Assembly: GCA_963713625.1 (NCBI GenBank)
Contig: CAVQMN010000011.1
Location: forward strand, 496,001-560,000
Origin: Bog-756 sp963713625
Lineage (GTDB): Bacteria; Actinomycetota; Acidimicrobiia; Acidimicrobiales; RAAP-2
DNA length: 64,000 bases
Direction: 5' to 3'
In this document: positions 1 through 8,178 of the stretch, piece after piece
Numbering within the stretch: position 1 is the stretch's first letter
How the letters are laid out: every line of letters begins with the position of its first letter
The notes under the pieces: model-generated
Database searches by the model: none
What the model was told of the DNA's origin: nothing
The model's input: only the letters and a program-made list of their open reading frames with translations
Translations under genes and position numbers: made by a program

Positions 1-1154
1 CCGGCCAGGGTGGACAGTGCCTCGAGCGTGCGGACGTCTCCGATCCCGGGGAGCACCACGGTCGTCCCGAACAGTGAGGGGAACCCGTCGGCATGATCCG
101 GCCACCGGCTCCGTGCCTGCGAAAGATCCTGCAGGCACGCCACGGTGACCAGTCCCTGCCCGCCACCTTCGCTGATCATCGAAGGAAAATCGGGGATGGG
201 GGCGATGTTCGCCACCTCGTCGAGCGCCAGCACCACCGGCGGTCGTGACGAGGACGAGCTCGCACCCTCGGCCTGGCGGGCGTAGGTGGCCTGTCGGATG
301 TCCTCGATCAGTCCCACCACCATCGGGGCCACCATCGCCTGACGATGGGCCGGAGCGGCGATGTAAATGGTGTCGGCCGACTCGACGAACCTGGCCGGGT
401 CGAAATCGGGGTCGGCCGTGGCATCCAGCGACTGGTCTGACCGGAATCCGGTCAGCGATCCCGAGGCCGTGGACCAGATCCCGCTCAGTTCCCGCTCGTC
501 GGTGGCCACGATGCCGTCGAGAAGGTTGCGGGCCAACTCGGTGGACCGTCCGGGTTCGGCAGCCAGAATCTGCTGAGCGGGCAGGGCCTGGCGCCTGTCC
601 ACCCAGGTCAGGAGGGTGCGCATGTCCCCGCCGCCGATGGCGGCAGCATGCAGCAGCGGTGCCATCAGGGCCTGGGCCCGCTCGGTCCAGTGTGAGCCTT
701 CACCACGGGCCATGGCCCGGCCCGAGCCTGATCCGACCTCGACCAGCGACCGGGCCATGGAGAGGGCCGGGAGCCACTCCGTGCACGATTGGAGCGGGGA
801 CCACCGTAAACGCGGCAACGTGGCCGATCGGTCTACCGATTCGGTCGGATCGAACAGGAGGCAGTCGCCGATTCGGGCCCGAGCGTCGACAGTGGCGTCG
901 AGGACGTCCGGTTTGGTCGATGTCGACACCACCGGGCCGTTGCTCGCCACCACGTTCGGGATGATCAACGACGACGTCTTTCCCGAGCGCGGTGGACCGA
1001 GGATCATGACCGATTGTTCGGGCCGAACGAAGCACCAACCGCGTTCGCCGTGTCCCAAGTACACCCCGTGCCCGGCGGCCGCAGATGCATCGAGCACGTC
1101 ACGAAAGTCCGCAGAGTGGCCTTGTGAGGGTGTCGCGGAGAAAAAATCTTTCAT
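1..1154 (-). CDS. TraG/TraD/VirD4-type coupling ATPase, 3' end outside window
   Basis: Read on the minus strand, this frame is open from an ATG at 1154 to the window edge, about 384 codons, so the C-terminus is missing. It resembles the conjugative DNA-transfer coupling ATPases (TraM-recognition/VirD4-like family). A Walker A loop, GPPRSGKTSS, lies near residue 47, and a Walker B stretch, VVLALDEVANIAPIP, lies near residue 300. The family pumps DNA or protein substrates through type IV secretion channels. No transmembrane anchor precedes the Walker A motif, so this would be a soluble variant. An in-frame GTG at 1238 would add 28 residues. No ribosome-binding site is clear at either start. The first codons are AT-richer than the rest. 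Whether a mobile element continues to the left cannot be seen here. Confidence 0.8.
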   Translation of the reverse strand, partial: MKDFFSATPSQGHSADFRDVLDASAAAGHGVYLGHGERGWCFVRPEQSVMILGPPRSGKTSSLIIPNVVASNGPVVSTSTKPDVLDATVDARARIGDCLLFDPTESVDRSATLPRLRWSPLQSCTEWLPALSMARSLVEVGSGSGRAMARGEGSHWTERAQALMAPLLHAAAIGGGDMRTLLTWVDRRQALPAQQILAAEPGRSTELARNLLDGIVATDERELSGIWSTASGSLTGFRSDQSLDATADPDFDPARFVESADTIYIAAPAHRQAMVAPMVVGLIEDIRQATYARQAEGASSSSSRPPVVLALDEVANIAPIPDFPSMISEGGGQGLVTVACLQDLSQARSRWPDHADGFPSLFGTTVVLPGIGDVRTLEALSTLA

Positions 1155-1445
1155 TGGTGAGAGTCTCGCAATCTGCTCGCCTGATGCATCCGGGAGTTGG
1201 CGGATCCGTCGGTTCCGCGATTGCCGTGACTCAGTCACCGTGCCGAATAATCCTTGCAAACAAACAGTTTTCTGTCCACAGGCAAGGACGACCCGCGACA
1301 ATTATGCGCGGCGTTCGGGCATCGGTCGTCCCGAAACTCGGTGCGCGACGTGACCGCGCAACTGTCGTTGAGGCAAGATGGTGCTTGACCTGGAGGTAAA
1401 AAGCCATTTTGCTAGTAGTGGTTACGTATCGCTGAGGAGGTGATC

Positions 1446-2195
1446 GTGAACAAATCGCAACTCGTCAAAGCAGTGAGTCAATCCACATCTTCGTCTCGAC
1501 AAACTGTTGAAGAAGTAGTTGATGTTTTGTTCGACACGATCGTCACCGAGGTTCGGTCTGGACGCAAGGTCACAGTGATCGGTTTTGGGACATTCAACCC
1601 GGCCGCTCGTGGTCCGCGTGTAGGTCGAAATCCGAGGACTGGTGCAGTGGTACCTATTCCGGCGTCGAAGGGTGTCCGGTTCGCCACCGGTTCGACGTTC
1701 AAATCGGCGTTGAACCCTAAGGAGGGAGTATCAATGGCAGTAAAGAAGGCAGCCGCCAAGAGGGCGGTCCGTAAGGCTCCGGCCAAAAAGACAGCAGCTC
1801 GTAAGGCGACAGCCAAAAAGGCGGTGAAGAAGGCACCGGCCCGCAAGACCGCAGCCCGGAAGACCGCGGCGAAGCGCACGGTCAAGAAGGCTCCGGCCCG
1901 CAAGACCGCAGCCCGGAAGACTGCGGCGAAGCGCACGGTCAAGAAGGCTCCGGCCCGCAAGACCGCGGCCCGGAAGACCGCGGCGAAGCGCACGGCCAAG
2001 AAGGCTCCGGCTCGCAAGACCGCGGCCCGGAAGACCGCGGCGAAGCGCACGGCCAAGAAGGCTCCGGCTCGCAAGACCGCGGCCCGGAAGACTGCGGCCC
2101 GCAAGACCACCGCCCGGAAGACCGCGGCGAAGCGCACGGCCAAGAAGGCTCCGGCCCGCAAGGTGGCCAAGCGGACGGTGCGCAAGAGGAGGTAG
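1446..2195 (+). CDS. hup: HU-family DNA-binding protein with long Lys/Ala-rich C-terminal tail
   Basis: This is a nucleoid-associated HU protein that bends and compacts DNA. Residues 1-90 form the HU fold, starting MNKSQLVKAV, with the conserved GFGTF and GRNPRTG elements of the DNA-binding arms. From about residue 97 a very basic tail of some 150 residues follows, made of KKAPARKTAARKTAAKRT-like repeats. Such tails are typical of actinobacterial HupB/HupS and resemble histone H1. I chose the GTG at 1446 over the GTG at 1440, because AGGAGG at 1435-1440 lies 5 nt before it and because the canonical HU N-terminus begins there. A TTGACC hexamer at 1385-1390 may be a -35 box, but no convincing -10 is seen. 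A strong terminator follows the gene. Confidence 0.93.
   Translation: MNKSQLVKAVSQSTSSSRQTVEEVVDVLFDTIVTEVRSGRKVTVIGFGTFNPAARGPRVGRNPRTGAVVPIPASKGVRFATGSTFKSALNPKEGVSMAVKKAAAKRAVRKAPAKKTAARKATAKKAVKKAPARKTAARKTAAKRTVKKAPARKTAARKTAAKRTVKKAPARKTAARKTAAKRTAKKAPARKTAARKTAAKRTAKKAPARKTAARKTAARKTTARKTAAKRTAKKAPARKVAKRTVRKRR
1719..1736 (+). promoter_or_regulatory. Internal Shine-Dalgarno and ATG inside the HU gene
   Basis: AAGGAGG at 1719-1725 is followed 8 nt later by ATG at 1734, in the HU frame (codon 97). It falls exactly at the boundary between the HU fold and the basic tail. Initiation here would give a free tail protein of about 153 residues starting MAVKKAAAKRA. This is a better ribosome-binding site than the gene's own. 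The site is seen directly; its use is inferred. Confidence 0.6.
1824..2160 (+). repeat. 57-bp coding tandem repeat in the HU tail
   Basis: A 57-bp unit encodes the 19-residue KKAPARKTAARKTAAKRTV or a close variant. Copies begin near 1827, 1884, 1941, 1998 and 2055. The unit starting at 2055 is enlarged by 30 bp (an extra ARKTTARKTA-like stretch), so the next copy starts at 2142. Near-identity between copies implies recent expansion or gene conversion. Confidence 0.9.
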
Positions 2196-2226
2196 CAGTG
2201 ACGACGGCAGCGTTCTGCCGTCGCCG

Positions 2227-2265
2227 ATTGCACAGCAGGGGCCTTCGGGCCCCTGCTGTCGCAAT
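2227..2265 (+). terminator. Strong hairpin terminator after HU
   Basis: A perfect 12-bp stem (2232-2243 with 2248-2259) is closed by a TTCG tetraloop. It is extended by ATTGC/GCAAT with one bulged C. No run of T follows, as is common in actinomycetes. The hairpin sits between the convergent HU and deacetylase genes and could stop transcription from both sides. Confidence 0.8.
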
Positions 2266-2307
2266 TGCGACCGTACGATTCCGACCGGGGTGGTGACAGT
2301 CCGGCTG

Positions 2308-3195
2308 TCAGAGGTCGGTGATCGAGTGGAACGCCTCAGCTGAAGCCAGACCGGCCAGTGAGCCGTGATCGGCCAGCTGCCTGCGCACCTTGGCCGCGAA
2401 CGCTGCCCGCTGGGTGTCCAGCCGGCCGACCTGGCCGCTGAGCGCCGAGGCCTCTGAGCCCTGACTGGCGGCACGCACCTCGGGCGGAGCGATACCCATC
2501 GTCGACTCCCACTGGCTCTCGTGGCAGAGGAGGGCGTCGATCTTTCGCCCCTCGAAGCCCTCGACGTCCTCGACGTGGTTGGGCTGGTCCGCCTCGAACA
2601 GGACCAGGACGTCGGGCCGGTGCGGAGGCAGGCCGAGCTCGGTGAAGAAATGCGGGTCTCGTGCCGCCACCAGGGCGTCGACGGTGAGAAACCCGGCGGC
2701 ACGGTGGTCCGGATGGAGTCGGTACCGGCGCCACGGATCGTGGCCCAAGATGACGCTTGGCTGCACCGTGCGGATGACCCGGGCCACCTCCCGGCGTCGA
2801 TCGGCGTCGTTGGCCAGTTCGCCGTCCACGGCCCGACCGAACAGGACCCGGTCGCCCGTTGTGGAGGATCCACCGGATCCACCGTCGATGACGTCAGCCG
2901 CGGCCCGACTTTCGCGTTGACGTGTTGCCACCAGGGCCACAAGGTCAGCTTCGGGGTTCCAGGTGCCCTTCGAACCGTCGGTCAGGATGAGGTGGTGGAG
3001 CCGGCATCCCGCTGCTGCCCATTTGGCCAGTGTCGCCCCACACCCGAACTCGATGTCGTCGGGGTGGGCGCCGATGGCCAAGGCGCGGGCCGGAACGGGT
3101 AGATCGACGGTGATCGGGCCCGGGCTGAGGAGATCGCCGACCGGCAGCCCGCTCGGGCCGGTGGAGCCGCTTTTCCGACCTGTGCCTCCCGTCAC
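2308..3195 (-). CDS. PIG-L/LmbE-family deacetylase
   Basis: This is a 295-residue zinc-dependent N-deacetylase of the PIG-L family, which includes MshB (mycothiol), BshB (bacillithiol) and GlcNAc-PI deacetylases. The signature AHPDDIEFGCG lies near residue 43, and the second metal-ligand motif, HPDHRAAG, lies near residue 164. The DIEFGCG form is closer to general PIG-L/BshB proteins than to classical MshB (DDE), so the substrate is not assigned. The GTG start overlaps the stop of cofC by 4 bp (GTGA), so the two genes are translationally coupled. The N-terminal 35 residues are poorly conserved, and a slightly later start is possible. Confidence 0.85.
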   Translation of the reverse strand: MTGGTGRKSGSTGPSGLPVGDLLSPGPITVDLPVPARALAIGAHPDDIEFGCGATLAKWAAAGCRLHHLILTDGSKGTWNPEADLVALVATRQRESRAAADVIDGGSGGSSTTGDRVLFGRAVDGELANDADRRREVARVIRTVQPSVILGHDPWRRYRLHPDHRAAGFLTVDALVAARDPHFFTELGLPPHRPDVLVLFEADQPNHVEDVEGFEGRKIDALLCHESQWESTMGIAPPEVRAASQGSEASALSGQVGRLDTQRAAFAAKVRRQLADHGSLAGLASAEAFHSITDL

Positions 3196-3818
3196 GATGA
3201 CGGAAGGCCGAATGCGGCCACGGGAACGACGTCTCCGGGTTCGTCGATGTCCCAGGCGAGGTCAGGGCGATCGAGGATCCGGAAGGGGAGCCCGAGCCGT
3301 TCGGCTTCGATGCGGTGGCGGGCGAACGACCCCGGGCCGTACGAGAAGTGGAAGCCGGCACCACCGGGGACGACGATGACATTGGTTCCGTTCCCGTAAC
3401 GGTCGGGGACCAGCGTGATGCCCGGGGCCTCACCCACCTGCGCCAGATCCGAGGCCCGGGGGAGATCGGCATGGGCCACGGTGACCTGGGTCACGCCGTT
3501 GGCCACCAGATGGTCGACGCCGGACTCCACCGCGCCGTTGAGTCCGCGTCCCGGCTCCCACACCACCAGCGCGCCGCGGGCCCGGGCCCACTCGGCCACC
3601 TCGGTGTCGTCGCACACCACGGCGACAGGCAGCGGATCGGCGGCACTGACCACACGGTCGGCCATGGCCCGCGCCAGTTCGGCGCGCTGTGGCGCACTCA
3701 GGGCCAGGTGGAGGCGTCGTTTGGCCTGATCGAAGGCCTTGACCGGTATCAACACAGCCCGGGGGCCGATGGAGAGGGGGGAGACCGGTCGTGATGACCG
3801 GTGGGCGTCGACTGCCAC
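3192..3818 (-). CDS. cofC: CofC/FbiD-type guanylyltransferase of F420 biosynthesis
   Basis: This is a 208-residue nucleotidyltransferase. It makes the GDP-activated C3 unit (2-phospholactate or phosphoenolpyruvate) that FbiA transfers to Fo in coenzyme F420 synthesis. The hallmarks are the N-terminal VLIPVKAFDQAKRRL nucleotide loop, DTEVAEWA, VTVAHADLP and the C-terminal DIDEPGDV. The open frame extends much further upstream but overlaps the divergent cyclase. The GTG at 3818 lies 6 nt after a TACACT hexamer (leaderless type), which gives the usual family length. The gene heads a coupled pair with the PIG-L deacetylase. Actinobacteria generally use PEP as the C3 substrate, but this cannot be decided from the sequence. 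Confidence 0.85.
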   Translation of the reverse strand: MAVDAHRSSRPVSPLSIGPRAVLIPVKAFDQAKRRLHLALSAPQRAELARAMADRVVSAADPLPVAVVCDDTEVAEWARARGALVVWEPGRGLNGAVESGVDHLVANGVTQVTVAHADLPRASDLAQVGEAPGITLVPDRYGNGTNVIVVPGGAGFHFSYGPGSFARHRIEAERLGLPFRILDRPDLAWDIDEPGDVVPVAAFGLPSS

Positions 3819-3824
3819 CACGAC

Positions 3825-3830
3825 AGTGTA
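3825..3830 (-). promoter_or_regulatory. Candidate -10 box (TACACT) of cofC
   Basis: The TAnnnT hexamer ends 6 nt before the GTG at 3818 and no ribosome-binding site is present, as expected for a leaderless transcript. Confidence 0.4.
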
Positions 3831-3843
3831 CGTGGACGTCGAC

Positions 3844-3891
3844 GCCGCCCGGCGTTGGTCGGGCGTCGCCGCCCGGCGTTGGTCGGGCGTC
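3844..3891. repeat. 24-bp perfect tandem duplication between cofC and cyclase
   Basis: Two adjacent identical 24-bp copies (3844-3867 and 3868-3891) lie in the divergent gap. They may affect spacing of the two promoters; nothing else is recognisable in the gap. Confidence 0.9.
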
Positions 3892-3952
3892 GGGGTGCGG
3901 GCCACCCGGACCGTGTGTGATCCGGTCCCGGGGCGGAGCGGTCGGGCACCGT

Positions 3953-3958
3953 TAGGGT
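3953..3958 (+). promoter_or_regulatory. Candidate -10 box (TAGGGT) of the cyclase gene
   Basis: The hexamer lies 6 nt before the GTG at 3965. This fits a leaderless transcript and favours 3965 over the GTG at 3959. Confidence 0.45.
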
Positions 3959-3964
3959 GTGACC

Positions 3965-5272
3965 GTGCCGGACGACGAGGCCACCGATATTCCGCGCCGG
4001 GTGGAGGCGCTGGCCCGGGTTCGTTCCCTCCTCCTCGGTCTCGGCTGCACGGATGCCGAGATCGACCAGGCGGTGGCCGACGACGTTGTCGACCTGTTGG
4101 TCGTCGACCGCATGCTGGTGCCCACCGGTCGGCGCCTGACCCAGGCCGAGGTGTCGGAAACCACTGACATCCCCATTGACGTGGCCCGACGGTTCTGGAG
4201 GGCATTGGGCTTCCTGGACGTCGGTGACGACGACGCCGCCTTCACCGAGATGGACATCGACGCCGTCCGTCTGTTCCAGTCGATGGTGGCCATGGACCTG
4301 GTCGACGTGGAGTCGGCGGTGCAGATGGCCCGGGTGATCGGCACGTCCATGGCCCGGATCGCCGAGGCCGAGACACCTCCGGGCGCCACCCCGATCCTCG
4401 TCTCGTCAGGTGACAGCATCATTGATGCCGACGAGTTCGCCCGTCGGGCCGGGACGTCCATTCCGGCCATGGCCCAGCTGCTCGAGTACGTCTGGCGTCG
4501 GCATCTCCAGGCGGCCACCCGCCGGGCCATGCTCGATCGGGTCCGCGGTTCGGATGGGGGGATCAGTCCCGTTGTGGCCGTGGGCTTCGCCGACATGGTG
4601 GGGTTCACCGTGCTCAGTCAGCACTTGGGAGACGCCGAACTGGCCGCCGTGGTCTCCCGCTTCGAGGAGCTGGCCCACGACACCGTGGTGGCCTTGGGGG
4701 GCCGCGTGGTCAAGATGATCGGCGACGAGGTGATGTTCGTGGTGCAGACGGCCACCGGCGCCGCCCAGATCGGCCTGAGCCTGGCCGAGGCGTACGCCGA
4801 CGATGACCTGTTGTCCGATGTGCGAGTGGCCCTGGCCTTCGGGCCGGTGTTGGTGCAGGACGGGGACTTCTACGGCTCGGTGGTCAATCTGGCCAGCAGG
4901 TTGGTGGGGGTGGCCAACCCCGGCACGGTCCTCATCTCCGGCGATCTGCGCACCGCCCTCGACAACGAGGGCGCCGAGGGATTCGATACCCGGGCGCTCA
5001 GGCCCCGCAGTTTGAAGGACATCGGTCTGGTCCAGGCGTGGAAGCTCTCCCGGGCCGGGAGCGAACCCGGCGCCGACCACCGGAGGAGCCTGCGCTGGCA
5101 ACGCCTCGGGGAGATCCTGCGTGAGCTCGAAGAACTGCGGGACCGGGGTGAGCAGGTGATGCGGGGGTCGCAGCCCCCGTCGGGCTCAGGTCCCGTCGAG
5201 TCGGACGGTGGCGATTCCGTGGCCCCGAAGGTCGAAGTGCCCCTCGAAGGCGGCGACCGGTCGTCCCCGTAG
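3965..5272 (+). CDS. Class III adenylate cyclase, Rv1264-like with N-terminal regulatory domain
   Basis: This protein of about 435 residues makes cAMP from ATP. The N-terminal 190 residues are helical and align by eye with the autoinhibitory, pH-sensing domain of Mycobacterium tuberculosis Rv1264 (for example the region around RRLTQAEVSETTDIP). The catalytic domain spans about 198-370. It keeps the metal-binding Asp residues in FADMVGFT and KMIGDEVM, and the transition-state Asn/Arg in VVNLASRL. The C-terminal tail is charged. A GTG at 3959 is an alternative start. The last 87 bp overlap, tail to tail, the 3' end of the mannosidase gene on the other strand, so mutual antisense effects are possible. 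Confidence 0.85.
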   Translation: MPDDEATDIPRRVEALARVRSLLLGLGCTDAEIDQAVADDVVDLLVVDRMLVPTGRRLTQAEVSETTDIPIDVARRFWRALGFLDVGDDDAAFTEMDIDAVRLFQSMVAMDLVDVESAVQMARVIGTSMARIAEAETPPGATPILVSSGDSIIDADEFARRAGTSIPAMAQLLEYVWRRHLQAATRRAMLDRVRGSDGGISPVVAVGFADMVGFTVLSQHLGDAELAAVVSRFEELAHDTVVALGGRVVKMIGDEVMFVVQTATGAAQIGLSLAEAYADDDLLSDVRVALAFGPVLVQDGDFYGSVVNLASRLVGVANPGTVLISGDLRTALDNEGAEGFDTRALRPRSLKDIGLVQAWKLSRAGSEPGADHRRSLRWQRLGEILRELEELRDRGEQVMRGSQPPSGSGPVESDGGDSVAPKVEVPLEGGDRSSP

Positions 5273-7927
5273 GTCGACCAGCCACCCCGATCGCCCGGGG
5301 ATCTCCACCGTGGCCGGCGTGGCGTTCGGATTGAACACCCGCACCTCGATCCGTCCCGCCTCGCGTCGCACAGAGGACACCTCGCCGCCGCGCACGGTCA
5401 ACTCGCTCCCGCGTTCGGGACGCCGACCACCTCCGAACGACGCGGTGGCGACGAGCGGGACCAGGACGTCGTCGGCCAGACGGTAGGGATCGGTCTCCCC
5501 GAGCTGCACCGCGTAGTTGACGGTCAGGGGCCCGATCATCTGGGGCCCGTCCAACGGCGTCATCGGGCCGGCGGTCATGGGCCGGGTGGTCATCCCCATG
5601 CGGGAGAGCATGCCCGTGGCCCGCAACAGCGTGAGGGCCAGGGCGGTGGCCCGGGGCCCGTCGGAGTCGCTCCCGTCCTCGAGGTCGACCAGTTCGTACT
5701 CGAGGAGCCCGTCGTGGACGACGGTCAGGTCCCCGCTGGAGACGAACCGTCGGGACGGGAACGTGGGAACTCCCAGCTCCTCGGGCCGTCCCTCGGCCAC
5801 CAGGCCGCGCTCGACGACGGTGAAGGCACATTCGGCCTGCGACGTCGTGGCCGGTTCAGGCAGGGGGAGACGCACCCGCAGTCGGTGGTCCCTCGACGGG
5901 TTGTCGAAGCTGGTGGAGACCCGGACCGTCGACTCGTCGGCCCGCACCTCGAGCACCGTGTCCACCGACACCTGGTGGCTCCCCACCCGCGATCTGGTCG
6001 GTCCGTCCACCCGATCGGGCCAGGTGAACGCCGAGGTGATGGTGATGGTGGCCCGAACCGGTCCACGTTCGCCCACGATGACACTGACCGAGCCGGGCCC
6101 GTCGACGACGGTGTCGACCGCCGGCGGCGAGTAGTTGTAGGTGTCGCCGTGGTCACCGCTGTCGATCAACTGTCCGAACCCGGGCAGCCCGTTGATCGAG
6201 AACGTGCCGTCGGCGGCGTCGACGGCCACGGTGACCAGGCCGTTGCCCATGACGGTGCTCGAGCCCGACCCGTCGATCCGCACCGGATGGACGAGCGGTG
6301 CCGGGGAGAACCGGGCCCACCCGAACCCGGGGACCTCGTCCTGGCGGGCCAGGATGCGACGGAACGCCGGCTGCTCGAGGGTGACCCGGACCTCGGTGTC
6401 CGGCCGGGCGGTGAGCATGGTGTACAGCTCCCGCTTGATCTCCTCGACCGGGACACCGTCCCGGGCTTCGGTGCCGATGACGATGGTGATGTCCAATCCG
6501 GTGTCGTCCTCGGACATCGAGACATCGGTGATGTACGTGTCGGTGTCGATCCTCGAGCCCTGGATCAGTCCGAGCATGCCCCGGACCGCGGCCCCGTCGA
6601 GGGTGATCGTCCCGGGCAGGCCGGCACGCTCGGAAAGCACCTGGATGTCGGGTCCGGGCTCACCGGCCGCCGGCACCACCACCTCGACCATGCCGCCCCG
6701 CTCCGGGGCACAGGGATTGACCACCACCGGTCCGGGGGAGGTCATGGAGGCGGACAAGGCGGCCAGGGCCTCGTCGGCCAACCCCTGTCCGATCTGACGG
6801 GCTTCGGCATACCGGTGGAGCACGGCGTCCACCACCTCGTCCACCGAGCAGGCGCAGATCGAGTCGTGGGCCGCGTTCCTGATCATCTGCCGCCAGGCCA
6901 CCTGCAAGAACGCCTCCGGCCACGCCTCGGGCGGCAGGAACAGGGCGGAAAGCGGTTCGGCCATCCGCTCGATCCAACGCTCGGCCCGGGCCGCCGCCTG
7001 TTTGACGTCGACGCGATTGGAACCCACGCCCATCAACAGGTTGGCGCGTGCTCCCGAGCGCAGCTCTCCCCGCCAGTCGGGCAGGTCGACGTCGGGGGCA
7101 TCGGCCAGGTAGGCGGGGAGGGAGGTGATGGTCAGTTCGAAATCGGACTGGATCTGGTTGGCCTCGGCCACGACCCTTCCCAGCCAGGGCTGGGGGCGTT
7201 GATGATCGGTCCCGTTCATCAGCAGCAGCGGGTCGTCCGGCCCGAGGAACGGGGCGAACTCCTCGTCGAGCGAGCGGAGACGACGGACCAGCGCTTTGGC
7301 GTCCTCGGGGAGGGCGGCTCCGTTGCCATAGCCGGCCACCAGGTATTCGGCCCGGACGCTCGAGCCGTCAGGCGAGTGCCATCTGAACGCAGTCCGGTCC
7401 ACCGACGAGGGAACCCCCCGCCACACCACGGCATGTTCGAATCCGGCCAACGAGAGGATCTGGGGCATCTGGGCCACGTGGCCGAACATGTCGGGGAGGT
7501 AGCCCACCTCCATCACACCGCCGAACTCGGCGCCGCTCCGCATCCCCGTCTGGAGGTTCCGGATGATGGTCTCGCCCGAAACGAGGAACTCGTCCATGAG
7601 GATGTACCACGGCCCGACGGAGATCCGACCCGCCGCGGTCAGGGCCTCGAGCCGCGGCCTGTTCCCGGGCCTGATCTCGAGGTAGTCGTCGACGACGGCC
7701 AACTGCCCGTCGAGCATGAAGTTCGTGTACGAGCTGTCCCGTTCCATCAGGTCCAGCAGTCCGTCCACCAGCCGGACCAGCTTCAGCCGGAAGGTCTGGA
7801 ACGGGTCGTACCATTCGCGGTCCCAGTGGGTGTGGGGAACCACCGCGATCTGGCGCGCTGAGGGTCCCTGGTCGTTGCCCTGTCCCACCGCCCCTCTCCT
7901 ACCACCCGCTTTCGGAACGTTGTTCAC
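5186..7927 (-). CDS. Glycoside hydrolase family 38 alpha-mannosidase
   Basis: This is a 913-residue retaining alpha-mannosidase. The N-terminal catalytic domain begins VVPHTHWDREWYDPF near residue 30, with the His/Asp zinc ligands. The nucleophile region is YLPDMFGH near residue 145. The middle helical domain and the large C-terminal beta domain follow, giving full family length. There is no signal peptide, so it probably acts in the cytoplasm, trimming mannosides from glycans or recycled glycoconjugates. The GTG start overlaps the stop of the upstream small gene by 4 bp. Which mannose linkage is cut cannot be told. Confidence 0.92.
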   Translation of the reverse strand: MNNVPKAGGRRGAVGQGNDQGPSARQIAVVPHTHWDREWYDPFQTFRLKLVRLVDGLLDLMERDSSYTNFMLDGQLAVVDDYLEIRPGNRPRLEALTAAGRISVGPWYILMDEFLVSGETIIRNLQTGMRSGAEFGGVMEVGYLPDMFGHVAQMPQILSLAGFEHAVVWRGVPSSVDRTAFRWHSPDGSSVRAEYLVAGYGNGAALPEDAKALVRRLRSLDEEFAPFLGPDDPLLLMNGTDHQRPQPWLGRVVAEANQIQSDFELTITSLPAYLADAPDVDLPDWRGELRSGARANLLMGVGSNRVDVKQAAARAERWIERMAEPLSALFLPPEAWPEAFLQVAWRQMIRNAAHDSICACSVDEVVDAVLHRYAEARQIGQGLADEALAALSASMTSPGPVVVNPCAPERGGMVEVVVPAAGEPGPDIQVLSERAGLPGTITLDGAAVRGMLGLIQGSRIDTDTYITDVSMSEDDTGLDITIVIGTEARDGVPVEEIKRELYTMLTARPDTEVRVTLEQPAFRRILARQDEVPGFGWARFSPAPLVHPVRIDGSGSSTVMGNGLVTVAVDAADGTFSINGLPGFGQLIDSGDHGDTYNYSPPAVDTVVDGPGSVSVIVGERGPVRATITITSAFTWPDRVDGPTRSRVGSHQVSVDTVLEVRADESTVRVSTSFDNPSRDHRLRVRLPLPEPATTSQAECAFTVVERGLVAEGRPEELGVPTFPSRRFVSSGDLTVVHDGLLEYELVDLEDGSDSDGPRATALALTLLRATGMLSRMGMTTRPMTAGPMTPLDGPQMIGPLTVNYAVQLGETDPYRLADDVLVPLVATASFGGGRRPERGSELTVRGGEVSSVRREAGRIEVRVFNPNATPATVEIPGRSGWLVDLRGRPVAAFEGHFDLRGHGIATVRLDGT

Positions 7928-8178
7928 GGGGCGAGCGGCCCGTACTCTGCTTCGTAGGCCTGGAGCGCACCGATGAGCCGCTCCGCCTCCTTGGTGGTCT
8001 GGTCGGTGCTCCGTCCCTGGTGGTCAGCGTAGAAGGCGGCTCCGAGGTCGCGCAGCAGCCCGTCGGCCCGGTGCTTGGCCTGAGCGGCGTCGAGTTTGGC
8101 CTGACCCGCCTTCCCGGCCTCGGTGGCCTTGGCCAGCCCGACCTCGGCCGAGGCTTTCACTTTGTCCATCAATCCCAT
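7924..8178 (-). CDS. Small helical protein of unknown function upstream of GH38
   Basis: This 84-residue protein starts MGLMDKVKASAEVG. I chose the ATG at 8178 because GGAAGGA lies about 9 nt upstream, and the open frame before it has no protein-like composition. It is Ala/Lys/Glu-rich, predicted to be all-helical and amphipathic through residue 45. The second half contains LLRDLGAAFYAD and ends LQAYEAEYGPLAP. I do not recognise a characterised family, although similar short proteins occur in actinobacteria. Coupling (GTGA overlap) to the mannosidase shows co-expression. Confidence 0.65.
   Translation of the reverse strand: MGLMDKVKASAEVGLAKATEAGKAGQAKLDAAQAKHRADGLLRDLGAAFYADHQGRSTDQTTKEAERLIGALQAYEAEYGPLAP

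Noticed and set aside
1824..2160. CRISPR array
   Set aside because: The 57-bp units are contiguous coding repeats without spacers and read through in the HU frame.
1478..2942. Minus-strand frames over the HU repeats
   Set aside because: They are reverse readings of the Lys/Ala repeats (low-complexity Leu/Arg/Ala), typical shadows of a repetitive gene.
5714..7861. 715-codon plus-strand open frame across the mannosidase
   Set aside because: It is a shadow of the GH38 gene, rich in Arg/Gly/His/Pro with no motif.
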